52,575 bases of DNA from Parvibaculum sp040216885 (GCA_040216885.1 JAVJOG010000016.1:1-52575), one strand, 5' to 3'. Counted from the first letter of the stretch, positions 24,622 to 35,770 are shown. The notes: a model not told the origin generated them from the letters alone. A program made the numbers and translations.

Positions 24622-24813
24622 GTTGCGGCGGTGCCGGTATGGCGCGGTTATCGCGGGAGGGGGCTCTCAAAGCGCCTTTCCTTATGTATATTGCAGAAAA
24701 ATTACGGGCCGCGCTTAAGCGGACCCGCCTCACAAGCCGAAAAGCGGGGCCGTGCCCCCCGGATCGGCCCCGGACAGGCTCAAAATCGGGCCAACGTATC
24801 AGGAGGAATTCAA

Positions 24814-26277
24814 ATGAGCTTGGCGGAGCAAACCACCCATGAAGCGGATTCGGCCACGATCGGCGCCTCGATCCGGGCGATCCTTGACCGTCAGAAAGCG
24901 GCACACATCAAAGACGGGCCGCCCAGCGCCGAACGGCGCATCGACTGGTTGGATCGTGCCATCGCGCTGATCGTCGACAATCAGAAGGAAATCGCCGAGG
25001 CCCTTGCTTCCGACTTCGGCCATCGCAGCCATGAACAGACCTTTCTGACCGATGTGATGGGGTCCGTCGGCCCGCTGAAACACGCCAAGAAGCATCTGCG
25101 CCAGTGGATGAAGCCCGAGAAGCGCAAGGTGCAGTTCCCGCTGGGCTTGCTCGGTGCGAAAGCGCGGGTCGAGTACCAGCCCCTCGGTACCGTTGGCATC
25201 ATCAGTCCGTGGAATTTTCCGGTGAACCTCACCTGGACGCCGCTTGCCGGAGTATTCGCGGCCGGCAACCGCGCGATGATCAAGCCGTCGGAGTTCACAC
25301 CGGCGACCTCCGAGTTGATGGCGCGCATGCTACGTTCGGCCTACGACGAAACCGAAGTCGCGGTTGTCACCGGCGGCCCGGCTGTCGGTGAGGCGTTCAG
25401 CCACCAGCCTTTCGATCACCTGCTGTTCACCGGCGCCACCTCGATTGCCTATCACGTGATGCGCGCGGCGGCCGAGAACCTCGTGCCGCTGACGCTGGAA
25501 CTCGGCGGCAAATCGCCGGTCATCGTCTCGAAGACCGCGAAGATTGATGAGACTGCCGCGAAAATCATGACCGGCAAGACGCTGAATGCCGGTCAGATAT
25601 GCCTCGCGCCGGACTATGTTTTCGTGCCGGAGAGTCGCGTCGACGAATTCGTTACGGCGGCCACGAAGTCGGTTACGAAAATGTTCCCGACTATGAAGGA
25701 CAATCCGGACTACACCTCGATCATCAACCGGCGTCACTATGAACGCATCAACGGCTATATCGACGATGCGAAAAACAAGGGCGCGAAGTTGGTCGAAATC
25801 AACCCGGCCAATGAGGACTTCAGCCAGCAACAGGCCCACAAGATTCCGCCGACGCTGGTACTCAATCCGACCGATGACATGAAGGTGATGCAGGACGAGA
25901 TTTTCGGCCCCGTGTTGCCGGTCAAGACCTACAAGCACCTCGACGAGGTGCTGGGTTATGTCAATGCCCATGACCGCCCGCTGGGCCTCTACTATTTTGG
26001 CGAGGACAAGGCGGAGGAGCGCAGCGTGCTCGACCGAACCACCTCGGGTGGCGTGACCGTCAATGACGTCATCATGCACGTGTCGATGGAAGACCTGCCG
26101 TTTGGCGGCGTCGGACCGTCCGGCATGGGCGCCTATCACGGTCTCGATGGCTTCCGGACCTTCAGCCATGCGAAGGCTGTCTACACACAATCGAAGGCGA
26201 AGATGGTCGCCGAAATGTTCCGGCCGCCCTATGGCGAAAAGACCCGCAAGATGCTGGCTTCGCAGATCAAGAAGTAG
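24814..26277 (+). CDS. Coniferyl aldehyde dehydrogenase-like ALDH (CalB type)
   Basis: Encodes 487 residues from ATG 24814, with a perfect AGGAGG seven bases upstream. The ALDH catalytic residues are E229 ('LELGGKSP') and C263 ('NAGQICLAPDY'), with the NAD-binding 'SPWNFPVNLTWTPLAGVFAAGNRAMIKPSE' segment. 'KHLRQWMKPEKRKVQFPLG' and 'QICLAPDYVFV' are typical of the class III-like/coniferyl aldehyde dehydrogenase branch. It oxidises long-chain or aromatic aldehydes to acids with NAD(P)+. It is monocistronic and ends at a strong terminator. Confidence 0.9.
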   Translation: MSLAEQTTHEADSATIGASIRAILDRQKAAHIKDGPPSAERRIDWLDRAIALIVDNQKEIAEALASDFGHRSHEQTFLTDVMGSVGPLKHAKKHLRQWMKPEKRKVQFPLGLLGAKARVEYQPLGTVGIISPWNFPVNLTWTPLAGVFAAGNRAMIKPSEFTPATSELMARMLRSAYDETEVAVVTGGPAVGEAFSHQPFDHLLFTGATSIAYHVMRAAAENLVPLTLELGGKSPVIVSKTAKIDETAAKIMTGKTLNAGQICLAPDYVFVPESRVDEFVTAATKSVTKMFPTMKDNPDYTSIINRRHYERINGYIDDAKNKGAKLVEINPANEDFSQQQAHKIPPTLVLNPTDDMKVMQDEIFGPVLPVKTYKHLDEVLGYVNAHDRPLGLYYFGEDKAEERSVLDRTTSGGVTVNDVIMHVSMEDLPFGGVGPSGMGAYHGLDGFRTFSHAKAVYTQSKAKMVAEMFRPPYGEKTRKMLASQIKK

Positions 26278-26307
26278 GCCGGCGTACCGCGGGCATGCGA
26301 GAAACAG

Positions 26308-26338
26308 AAAGGGCGGCTCGTCGGAGCCGCCCTTTTTT
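26308..26338 (+). terminator. Strong intrinsic terminator, probably bidirectional
   Basis: AAAGGGCGGCTC (26308-26319) pairs with GAGCCGCCCTTT (26324-26335), followed by TTTTTT on the plus strand. On the minus strand the stem is followed by a short TTTCTG, so it may also stop the convergent helicase transcript. Confidence 0.88.
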
Positions 26339-26359
26339 GTACGCAAAGAATGTGCCGTA

Positions 26360-27952
26360 TCAGGCTTCCTCGGTCTCGCTCTCCATCTCGTCGTCGCTGT
26401 CCTTGCTGCTCTTCTTTGGCAGCTTGACGGCACGCAGCATGAAGGCCGGCACATGGTCGCCGAGCCCGACGACGCGCGGTCCATCATCATCGTCCCGTCC
26501 GCGGCCACGTCCGCCGCGTTCGCGCCGCGCGGGCTTCTCGTCGCTATGCCGGTTCGCTTCGCGCCGGTTGTTTTCACGCGCCTGCGACCCAGGCTCCTGC
26601 GCACGAACATCGGCCGCCGGCGCTTCTTCTGGCTGGGCTGGTTCCGCAACGGTATCCGCTTCGACCGGCATGGTTTCGGCCTTCGCCGCCGCGTCCTTGT
26701 CCTTGCGGCCACGTCCGCCGCGTCGTCCGCGGCTTCGTTTTTCGCTCGCCGGTTCCGCTGTGGCGGTATCGCTAGTCGTTTCGGCGGTCTGCCCGGTCGC
26801 GGCTGCCTCGCCCGGCACTTCCGGCGCGGGCTGCGGCGAGGCGCTATCCGGGCCGGGGATCGGATTGCCGATCAGGATTTCAATCGCGGAAAGGTATTTT
26901 CCATCTTCGCGCGTCGCCAGCGTGTAAGCGGTGCCGGTTTTGCCCGCGCGGCCTGTGCGGCCGATCCGGTGAACATAGTCTTCGGCATGGCTCGGCACGT
27001 CATAGTTGAAAACATGGCTGACATCGGGAATGTCGAGCCCGCGCGCCGCCACGTCGCTTGCGACCAGCAGGCGGATTGTCCCGTTGCGGAAGCCTTCCAG
27101 TGTTCGCGTCCGCGTCGCCTGGTCGAGATCGCCGTGAATGGCGCCGGCCGAAAGCCCACTCTTCGACAGCGCGCGCTCCAGCGTCGAGACGTCGCGCTTG
27201 CGGTTGCAGAAGATGATCGCGTTCTTGACGTTCTCGTCTTCGATGATCTTCTGCAGCAGATCGCGTTTTCCGTCGCGCGTGGTCTTGACCAGAACCTGCT
27301 TGATCGTCGCGCTGGTCGACGAGGTGCGCGACACTTCCACGCGCGCCGGATTGTGCAGGAACGTCTCTGTCAGCCGGTGAATTTCAGGCGGCATCGTCGC
27401 AGAGAAGAAAAGGGTCTGACGTGTAAAGGGGATTTTCTTGCAGATTTCCTCGATGTCCGGGATGAAACCCATATCGAGCATCCGGTCGGCCTCGTCGATC
27501 ACGAGAATTTGCACGCCGGTCAGCAGCACCTTGCCGCGACCGCAATGGTCGAGCAGGCGGCCGGGCGTTGCGATCAGAACGTCGACACCGCGGTCGAGTT
27601 TCTTTTCCTGATCGCCGAAGGAAACGCCGCCGATCAACAGCGCCATCGAGAGTTTGTGATATTTGCCGTATTTTTCGAAATTCTCGGCGACTTGCGCGGC
27701 GAGTTCGCGCGTCGGCTCGAGAATGAGCGAGCGCGGCATCCGCGCCCGAGCCCGCCCACGCGACAGTTTGTCGATCATCGGCAGCGTGAAGGAGGCGGTC
27801 TTGCCCGTCCCCGTCTGGGCGAGGCCGAGTACGTCGCGTCCGGCCAGAACATGGGGAATGGCCTCGGCCTGGATCGGCGTCGGCGTGGTGTAACCGGTTT
27901 CGGCTACGGCTTTCAGGACCTCAGGCGTGAGGCCAAGTTCGTCAAATGTCAT
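26360..27952 (-). CDS. DEAD-box ATP-dependent RNA helicase (RhlE-like)
   Basis: Encodes 530 residues from ATG 27952 ('MTFDELGLTPEVLKAV'); an ATG at 27973 is less likely. All helicase motifs are visible: Q motif, Walker A 'AQTGTGKT' (45-52), 'PTRELAAQ', 'TPGRLLDH', 'VIDEADRMLDMGF', 'SATMP', 'ARGLDIPDVSHVFNYD' and 'HRIGRTGRAG'. After residue 365 comes a long disordered, charged tail with RG-rich patches ('KRSRGRRGGRGRKDKD', 'RRERGGRGRGRDDDD') that likely binds RNA. RhlE enzymes remodel RNA in ribosome assembly, decay and cold adaptation. A promoter about 150 bp upstream implies a long leader. Confidence 0.93.
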   Translation of the reverse strand: MTFDELGLTPEVLKAVAETGYTTPTPIQAEAIPHVLAGRDVLGLAQTGTGKTASFTLPMIDKLSRGRARARMPRSLILEPTRELAAQVAENFEKYGKYHKLSMALLIGGVSFGDQEKKLDRGVDVLIATPGRLLDHCGRGKVLLTGVQILVIDEADRMLDMGFIPDIEEICKKIPFTRQTLFFSATMPPEIHRLTETFLHNPARVEVSRTSSTSATIKQVLVKTTRDGKRDLLQKIIEDENVKNAIIFCNRKRDVSTLERALSKSGLSAGAIHGDLDQATRTRTLEGFRNGTIRLLVASDVAARGLDIPDVSHVFNYDVPSHAEDYVHRIGRTGRAGKTGTAYTLATREDGKYLSAIEILIGNPIPGPDSASPQPAPEVPGEAAATGQTAETTSDTATAEPASEKRSRGRRGGRGRKDKDAAAKAETMPVEADTVAEPAQPEEAPAADVRAQEPGSQARENNRREANRHSDEKPARRERGGRGRGRDDDDGPRVVGLGDHVPAFMLRAVKLPKKSSKDSDDEMESETEEA

Positions 27953-28101
27953 CCAGGATGCCCTATACACCAATGTTGCGCTGCCCGTGGTGGCCCACTT
28001 TCAGGGCCCGTGGACGGACCTCCGCGAACGGATCGGGGAGGGTGAGCAGCAAATTGCGCGTTGTTCTGCGGCCGCGCCGATCCGCTTCGAATCTTGGCCG
28101 G

Positions 28102-28129
28102 ACCATAGGCGCTGCCATCCAATTGTCAA
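28102..28129 (-). promoter_or_regulatory. Promoter of the RhlE-like helicase gene
   Basis: On the minus strand TTGACA (28129-28124) is followed after 16 bp by TATGGT (28107-28102). The predicted transcript would start near 28096 and carry about 144 nt of untranslated leader before the ATG at 27952. The 360-bp divergent gap (27953-28312) shows no other gene. Confidence 0.55.
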
Positions 28130-28312
28130 CAGAACCACGGCCCACAGGGGGTGCGGCCAATACGCTGGACGCCGTCCGGGCATGAGATTGTGATCCATTG
28201 TGACGAAAACGGCGCACCTCGGACCGCGCGTGCGGCATGGGGATTTCCCGAAAGTTAATGCTTTTGGCGCATTCTGCCGGGTCAGAACGGCGTAAAAAGG
28301 CCGATTGCAGGT

Positions 28313-29431
28313 ATGACCGAACAACGCACAACCGAGCCGGAGCCGCTGAGCGATCTGGATGCGGGAGAGGCCACGAGGCGTGGCGGCCGGCGCGGGCCGC
28401 TGTCCGTCGTTAATCGTCTTCTCGGTCGTTTGTCTATTTTCGCTACGACGGCGCTGCTGACGGGCGTTGCTGTCGTCATCGCGGTGTCGCTTAACTGGAT
28501 GCTCGGTCAGATCGGCTTGCTCGAATTCACCTGGCGCATCTTCACCGCTGCCACAGTTGTCACCATCCTCACCGGCGCGCCGATCATTGTCTATTCGCAG
28601 TTCATCATCCGCGAGATGAAATCGTCGCGCCGCATGCTGCGCCAGATGACCGAACGCCTCGCCTGGGCCTTCCACAATGCCGAGCGCGCCAACGAGGCGA
28701 AATCACATTTTCTGGCGAACATGAGCCACGAGCTTCGCACGCCCCTGAACGCGATCATCGGTTTCTCCGATATCATGCGCAACGAGCGCTTCGGACCGCT
28801 GAACAACGACCGCTATCGCGACTATGCGCGTGACGTCAACGAGAGCGGTATACACTTGCTTGGCATCATCAACGAAATTCTCGACCTCGCGAAAATCGAG
28901 GCCGGTCACGCGACGATGGAAACCGAGACTCATTTCGAGATCGGTGCGGTGATCGGCAGCGTTGAACGCATGGTGCGGCCAATGGCGGATGCGCGCGGCG
29001 TGCGTCTTGCGATCGACGCGAACAACGGCGGTCTGCGGCTCCTCGCCGTCGAACGCATGGTCCGCCAGGTGCTCATCAATGTACTCTCGAACGCGGTCAA
29101 ATTCACCGAAGCCGGTGGGTTAGTGACGCTCTCGGCCGAATACCGCCCGCACGGAAATTTCGTGATCTCGATCGCCGACACCGGAATCGGCATGTCGCCC
29201 GACGAAGTTAAAGTAGCGCTGACGCCCTTTGGTCAGGCCGACAACACTCTGACGCGCCAGCACGTGGGTACCGGCCTCGGCCTGCCGCTCGCCAAGGCGA
29301 TGATGGAGTTGCATGGCGGCCGACTGATGGCGCGCAGCGAAAAGGGCGCCGGCACGGCCATTATTCTGGTTTTCCCGGCCGCGCGCGTCATCGAAGAGCC
29401 GTCGCCGGCCCGTACCGCCCGCGCAAGCTGA
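28313..29431 (+). CDS. Membrane-bound sensor histidine kinase
   Basis: Encodes 372 residues. Two transmembrane helices (about 41-64 and 75-97) with almost no periplasmic loop suggest intramembrane or cytoplasmic sensing. The HisKA H-box is 'SHELRTPLNAIIGFSDIM' (H139). The HATPase_c domain has N 'INVLSNAVKFT', G1 'IADTGIGM' and G2 'GTGLGLPLAKAM'. The H-box and the 'RNERFGPLNNDRYRDYARDVNESGIHLLGIINEILDLAKIEAG' segment are typical of the PdhS/PleC-DivJ-like group of alphaproteobacteria, but the assignment to a pathway is not secure. No response regulator is adjacent, so it is an orphan kinase. Confidence 0.88.
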   Translation: MTEQRTTEPEPLSDLDAGEATRRGGRRGPLSVVNRLLGRLSIFATTALLTGVAVVIAVSLNWMLGQIGLLEFTWRIFTAATVVTILTGAPIIVYSQFIIREMKSSRRMLRQMTERLAWAFHNAERANEAKSHFLANMSHELRTPLNAIIGFSDIMRNERFGPLNNDRYRDYARDVNESGIHLLGIINEILDLAKIEAGHATMETETHFEIGAVIGSVERMVRPMADARGVRLAIDANNGGLRLLAVERMVRQVLINVLSNAVKFTEAGGLVTLSAEYRPHGNFVISIADTGIGMSPDEVKVALTPFGQADNTLTRQHVGTGLGLPLAKAMMELHGGRLMARSEKGAGTAIILVFPAARVIEEPSPARTARAS

Positions 29432-29438
29432 TCCGCTT

Positions 29439-31475
<2,037 letters not shown>

Positions 31476-31628
31476 GCACTCGAAACTTTATGAAAGAGAA
31501 TCAGTCGGGATTGTAGGGCGGGGCGTCGATGCGCGCCATGCCGTCGGCTTCCTTGTCGCTCCTTGAAGCAGCTTGCCCGTGTGCCCGAATATGCGACAGT
31601 CGGGCATCGCGCAATTCGGGAGAGAATG

Positions 31629-32930
31629 ATGTCCACGTCTATATCCTCGCCACTGACGCTGCCCTGCGGCGGCACGTTGAAAAACCGTCTCGCCAAGGGC
31701 GCCATGACCGAAGGGTTAGGCGATCCTTACAATCGCGCTACCGAAGCCCATGTCCGGCTCTACCGCCGCTGGGCCGCGGGCGGGGCGGGCATGCTGCTGA
31801 CCGGCAATGTCCAGGTCGACCGCCGCTACATGGAGCGCCCCGGCAATGTGGCGATCGACGGCCCCCAGTCGAACGAAGCGATCGCGGCGCTCCGCGACTA
31901 CGCGAAGGCGGGCACGGAAAACGACACGCATCTCTGGATGCAGATTTCCCATGCCGGCCGCCAGACTCCGGCCTCGGTCAACAAGGAGCCGGTCGCGCCC
32001 TCGCCAAAGCCGCTGGAAATGCCCGGCGCGCAGTTCGGCAATCCGCGCGCCATGACCGGCGCCGAGATCGAGGACACGATCCGCCGCTTTGCACATGCGG
32101 CCACCGTCGCCCGCGACACCGGCTTCACGGGCGTCCAGATACATGGCGCGCATGGCTATCTGATCTCCGAGTTCCTCTCGCCTGACGTCAACAGCCGCAC
32201 CGACGAATGGGGCGGCAGCCTCGAAAACCGTGCCCGCCTGTTGCTCGAAATCGTCCGCGCGGTGCGCAAGGCGGTCGGACCCGACTTTCCGGTCTCGGTG
32301 AAATTGAACTCCGCCGATTTCCAGCGCGGCGGCTTCTCCCACGAAGATGCGATCCGGGTAGCCACCTGGCTCGACGCCGAAGGCCTCGATCTCCTTGAAA
32401 TCTCCGGCGGCACTTATGAGCAGCCGCGTCTTGTCGGCCTCGACGACCTGACGTTGCATCCCGAGAAGTCCGAGCCGCGCCGCGAGAGCACCATCGCCCG
32501 CGAAGCCTATTTCCTCGAATACGCAAAGGACATCCGCGCGGCGGTAAAAATGCCGCTGATGGTGACCGGTGGCTTCCGCACTGCCGCCGGCATGAATGCG
32601 GCGCTCGCGAGCGGCACGATGGATGTGGTTGGCCTCGCGCGCCCGCTCTGCGTCGATCCGGCCATCCCCGCAAAGCTGCTCTCCGGCACGGCACACGAAA
32701 CACCGGCTTATGAGAAAACACTGCGCATCGGTCCTGGCATTCTCGGTCCCCACAGCCGCATCAATCTCGTCAAGGCATTGAACGGCTGGGGCCAGCAGGG
32801 CTGGTTCTGCCTGCAGCTTCTGCGCATGGGCGCCGGGCAGGACCCAGATCCGCGCATGGGCGTATTCTCGGCCTTCCGCAACTACGCCAGGAATGAAGCC
32901 GGCGCCGCGGCGGCCCTGCAACGCGATTGA
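31629..32930 (+). CDS. NADH:flavin oxidoreductase, old yellow enzyme family
   Basis: Encodes 433 residues from ATG 31629 (adjacent ATG at 31626; GGGAGAG just upstream). The FMN TIM-barrel signatures are 'NRLAKGAMTEGLGD', 'WMQISHAGRQT', 'FTGVQIHGAHGYLISEFLSPDVNSRTDEWGGSLENRARLLLEIVRAVR' and 'VTGGFRTAAGMNAALASGTMDVVGLARPLCVDP'. The single-domain form lacks the Fe-S/FAD half of 2,4-dienoyl-CoA reductase. It probably reduces activated C=C bonds with NAD(P)H; the substrate is unknown. It is followed after 10 bp by the MBL hydrolase gene, forming a two-gene operon. Confidence 0.9.
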   Translation: MSTSISSPLTLPCGGTLKNRLAKGAMTEGLGDPYNRATEAHVRLYRRWAAGGAGMLLTGNVQVDRRYMERPGNVAIDGPQSNEAIAALRDYAKAGTENDTHLWMQISHAGRQTPASVNKEPVAPSPKPLEMPGAQFGNPRAMTGAEIEDTIRRFAHAATVARDTGFTGVQIHGAHGYLISEFLSPDVNSRTDEWGGSLENRARLLLEIVRAVRKAVGPDFPVSVKLNSADFQRGGFSHEDAIRVATWLDAEGLDLLEISGGTYEQPRLVGLDDLTLHPEKSEPRRESTIAREAYFLEYAKDIRAAVKMPLMVTGGFRTAAGMNAALASGTMDVVGLARPLCVDPAIPAKLLSGTAHETPAYEKTLRIGPGILGPHSRINLVKALNGWGQQGWFCLQLLRMGAGQDPDPRMGVFSAFRNYARNEAGAAAALQRD

Positions 32931-32940
32931 CGGAGGCGGC

Positions 32941-33708
32941 GTGAAAATCGCGGATCGATGGTTCGAACGGCGGGAGATGGGCGACGGCGTCACCCTGATC
33001 TTCGAGCCGCATGTCCATGCTTTCATCCGCTGCAATATCTGGTTCGTGCGTGGCCGCGACCGCGACCTGGTGATCGATACCGGCACCGGCGTCTGCTCGC
33101 TGGCCACCGAGATCGCCGGTCTCACCGGCAAGCCGCTGGTCGCCGTCGCGACCCACATCCATTACGATCATGTCGGTTCGCTGCACGAATTCGAGAACCG
33201 CCTGATGCATCCGGCCGAAGCGCCGCTGATGGAACGCTATGCCGAATTCGCCGCGCTCTCGGCCGCCGCCTTCCCTGAAGACATCCGTGAGGCATTGGCC
33301 GGCTACGGCCTCGGTCGCGACGACGCGCTGATCGACGCGCTGCCACACGAAGGCTACGACATCGCGTCTTACGGCGTCGTCTCGACATGTGCCACCGGTC
33401 TCATCGGCGAAGGCGACGCCGTCGATCTCGGCGACCGCCGTTTCGAGGTGATGCATCTGCCTGGTCACTCGCCGGGCTCGGTGGGCTTGTGGGAGAAAAA
33501 AACACAAACACTGTTTTCCGGCGATGCGGTCTATGACGGCCCCTTGCTCGACGAACTGCCCGGGTCCGACATCGACGCCTATGTGAAAACAATCCACCGC
33601 CTGCGCGACATGGCTCCCCGCATCGTTCATGGCGGCCATGACCCGAGCTTCGACGGCGCCCGCCTCATCGAACTCTGCGACGACTATCTTGCGCGGCGCG
33701 ACATCTGA
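32941..33708 (+). CDS. MBL-fold metallo-hydrolase
   Basis: Encodes 255 residues from GTG 32941, with GGAGG four bases upstream. The binuclear metal site is complete: 'THIHYDHVG' (H72, H74, D76, H77), 'MHLPGHSPGS', 'FSGDAVYDG' and 'VHGGHDPSF'. This is the glyoxalase II/lactonase-like subgroup. The substrate is unknown; co-transcription with the OYE gene suggests a shared catabolic or detoxification path. Confidence 0.88.
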   Translation: MKIADRWFERREMGDGVTLIFEPHVHAFIRCNIWFVRGRDRDLVIDTGTGVCSLATEIAGLTGKPLVAVATHIHYDHVGSLHEFENRLMHPAEAPLMERYAEFAALSAAAFPEDIREALAGYGLGRDDALIDALPHEGYDIASYGVVSTCATGLIGEGDAVDLGDRRFEVMHLPGHSPGSVGLWEKKTQTLFSGDAVYDGPLLDELPGSDIDAYVKTIHRLRDMAPRIVHGGHDPSFDGARLIELCDDYLARRDI

Positions 33709-33731
33709 ATTTTTGACGATTTTCATACGGC

Positions 33732-33795
33732 GCAACCCCGCTCTAGCGGAAGCCCCGGGTTTTCCTGTCGGGCGTTCCCTCGCGGGGTTGCTTTT
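33732..33795 (+). terminator. Long imperfect hairpin with T-run after the MBL gene
   Basis: GCAACCCCGC (33732-33741) pairs with GCGGGGTTGC (33782-33791), followed by TTTT. Inside, GGAAGCCC (33747-33754) pairs with GGGCGTTCC (33770-33778) with one bulged base. The result is a 60-nt two-tier hairpin rather than a compact terminator. It lies 24 bp after the MBL stop and most simply ends that operon. Confidence 0.6.
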
Positions 33796-33985
33796 GGATG
33801 TGCTACTCGCACTCGCCCGCACTATAAAGCCGGGCTTATCTCCGTGCCTTCTGCCCGCGCGCTCAATTAGCGTCACGCTGGCGTCAGTGTTTATCCGCGC
33901 TTTTCCCTTGGCCTAAACGGTTTACCGACCGGTCACGCATGAGAACAGCGTCGGGTCTTGGCAGAGGATCGTGGTCGTCCATTTT

Positions 33986-34018
33986 TTACAGGGATTCTGC
34001 CTGCGTCGGTGGAGCCAT
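33986..34018 (-). CDS. Orphan 10-codon ORF with strong SD and promoter
   Basis: On the minus strand an ideal AAGGAGG (34033-34027) lies eight bases before ATG 34018, which opens a 10-residue ORF (MAPPTQAESL) ending at TAA 33986. A second small frame (ATG in TAAAAAATGG, about 32 codons) follows. A third frame, starting at ATG 34043 and 36 codons long, would be leaderless. None resembles a known protein, and no same-strand gene lies downstream. It may be a leader peptide, a dual-function RNA or a gene remnant. The rest of the 520-bp gap (33709-34228) holds hairpins but no other gene. Confidence 0.3.
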   Translation of the reverse strand: MAPPTQAESL

Positions 34019-34047
34019 CTTCAAAACCTCCTTCGTGAGACATGAAA

Positions 34048-34077
34048 ATGCTACGCCTCTATTCGCAAAAAGGTCAA
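34048..34077 (-). promoter_or_regulatory. Promoter of the orphan mini-ORF module
   Basis: On the minus strand TTGACC (34077-34072) and TAGCAT (34053-34048) are 18 bp apart. The predicted start near 34041 is only about 10 nt before the AAGGAGG SD at 34033-34027, so promoter, SD and start codon are all in register. Confidence 0.5.
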
Positions 34078-34177
34078 GGGAAATAAGGGTTTCCGACAAG
34101 TGCGATTGAGTCAGGAACGTTGACCGATTTTCACATGAATTCTGTATGCAGAACAATTATCGGGCGTCATGGTAACG

Positions 34178-34206
34178 AAAAAGGCCGGCGCGTCCGCGCC
34201 GGCCTT
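34178..34206 (-). terminator. glnA terminator
   Basis: On the minus strand AAGGCCGGCGCG and CGCGCCGGCCTT form a 12-bp stem with a tiny loop. They are followed by TTTCGTT, about 25 bp after the glnA stop at 34229. Confidence 0.85.
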
Positions 34207-34228
34207 CCCTTCGTCTGTCCCCGGAGGA

Positions 34229-35635
34229 TCAGACCGAGTAGTACATGTCGTACTCGACCGGATGCGGCGTCATTTCGTACCGCATGCATTCTTCCCACTT
34301 CAGCTCCAGATAGCCGTCGATCTGGTCGTCGGTGAAGACGTTGCCCTTGGTCAGGAACTTGCGGTCGGCATCCACCGCCGTCAACGCCTCGCGCAGCGAG
34401 CCTGAGACGGTCGGAATGTTCTTCAGTTCCGCCGGCGGCAGGTCGTAGAGGTTCTTGTCCATCGGCCCGCCCGGATCGATCTTGTTTTCGATCCCATCGA
34501 GACCGGCCATCAGCATCGCTGCGAAAGCGAGATAGGGATTGGCCGTCGGATCGGGGAAGCGGATTTCGATGCGCTTCGACTTCGGCGAGGTGCCGTGCGG
34601 AATGCGGCAAGAGGCCGAACGGTTGCGCGCCGAATAGGCCAGCAGCACCGGCGCTTCATAGCCCGGCACCAGCCGCTTGTAGCTGTTGGTCGACGGGTTG
34701 GTGAAGGCGTTGAGCGCCTTGGCGTGCTTCAGGATACCGCCGATATACCAGAGGCACTCCTGGCTGAGGTCGGCATATTTGTTGCCGGCGAAGAGCGGCT
34801 TGCCATCTTTCCAGATCGACTGATGGCAATGCATGCCCGAGCCATTGTCGCCGAACACCGGCTTCGGCATGAAGGTTGCCGACTTTCCGAAGGCCTGCGC
34901 CACATTCTGGATCACATACTTGTAGATCTGCATGTGGTCGGCGGCCGTCGTCAGCGTCTGGAATTTCGTGCCGAGCTCGTGCTGGGCGGCGGCAACTTCA
35001 TGGTGATGCTTTTCGATGGTAACGCCCATCTCCTGCATGACCGTCAGCATTTCGCCGCGAAGGTCCTGGCAGCTATCGATCGGGTTGGCCGGGAAATAGC
35101 CACCCTTGGTGCGCGGACGGTGGCCGAGATTGCCCGTCTCGTAATGCGTGTCGGTGTTGGTCGGCAGTTCGACCGAGTCGACCTCGAAGCCGGTCTTGTA
35201 GGGCGAGGTCGAGAACTTCACATCGTCGAAGATGAAGAATTCGGCTTCCGGGCCGAAGACGATCGTGTCGCCGATGCCGGTCGACTTGAGATAGGCCTCG
35301 GCGAGCTTGGCTGTGCCGCGCGGGTCGCGGGCATAGGACTCGCCTGTGGACGGCTCCAGAATGTCGCAGAACACCGCCAGCGTCGTTTGTGCATAGAAAG
35401 GGTCGATCGTCGCCGTCGACGTGTCGGGCAGCAGCACCATGTCGGATTCGTTGATCGCTTTCCAGCCGGCGATGGACGAGCCGTCGAACATCGTGCCTTC
35501 CGCGAAGAAATCGTCGTCGCAGAAGCCGATGTCGAACGTGACGTGCTGCATCTTGCCGCGCGGGTCGGTGAAGCGCAGGTCGACGTACTTGACGTCCTTT
35601 TCCTTGATGATCTGCTGAATAGGTTTGCCGGCCAT
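34229..35635 (-). CDS. glnA: Glutamine synthetase type I
   Basis: Encodes 468 residues, exact GSI-beta length. Signatures are 'FDGSSIAGWKAINESDM', 'FGPEAEFFIFDDVKF', 'KHHHEVAAAQHELGTKF', 'GSGMHCHQSIWKDG' and 'NSYKRLVPGYEAP'. The adenylylation site 'NLYDLPP' is present, so activity is expected to be controlled by GlnE. It makes glutamine from glutamate, ammonia and ATP. It lies 135 bp downstream of glnB on the same strand. The intergenic stretch contains a GC-rich hairpin around 35674-35712 that might attenuate readthrough. Confidence 0.98.
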   Translation of the reverse strand: MAGKPIQQIIKEKDVKYVDLRFTDPRGKMQHVTFDIGFCDDDFFAEGTMFDGSSIAGWKAINESDMVLLPDTSTATIDPFYAQTTLAVFCDILEPSTGESYARDPRGTAKLAEAYLKSTGIGDTIVFGPEAEFFIFDDVKFSTSPYKTGFEVDSVELPTNTDTHYETGNLGHRPRTKGGYFPANPIDSCQDLRGEMLTVMQEMGVTIEKHHHEVAAAQHELGTKFQTLTTAADHMQIYKYVIQNVAQAFGKSATFMPKPVFGDNGSGMHCHQSIWKDGKPLFAGNKYADLSQECLWYIGGILKHAKALNAFTNPSTNSYKRLVPGYEAPVLLAYSARNRSASCRIPHGTSPKSKRIEIRFPDPTANPYLAFAAMLMAGLDGIENKIDPGGPMDKNLYDLPPAELKNIPTVSGSLREALTAVDADRKFLTKGNVFTDDQIDGYLELKWEECMRYEMTPHPVEYDMYYSV

Positions 35636-35770
35636 TTGATCCTCTTTTCCCTGTTGTCCTTTAGGGGTTCGTGCGTCGGGCGCGCGCCCTCTTGCTAAAA
35701 TCGCGCGCGAGCCTTGCGGACCGCGGCGCGTCTTGGTCGTCTAGATCGTGTTGTCGGTCAATTCGTCCCG

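Noticed and set aside
34120..34153. Plus-strand promoter-like TTGACC...TATGCA and a TTCTG-TATG-CAGAA palindrome near the glnA 3' end
   Set aside because: The -10 spacing is poor and no gene or terminator follows in that direction before glnA antisense; evidence is too weak for a feature.
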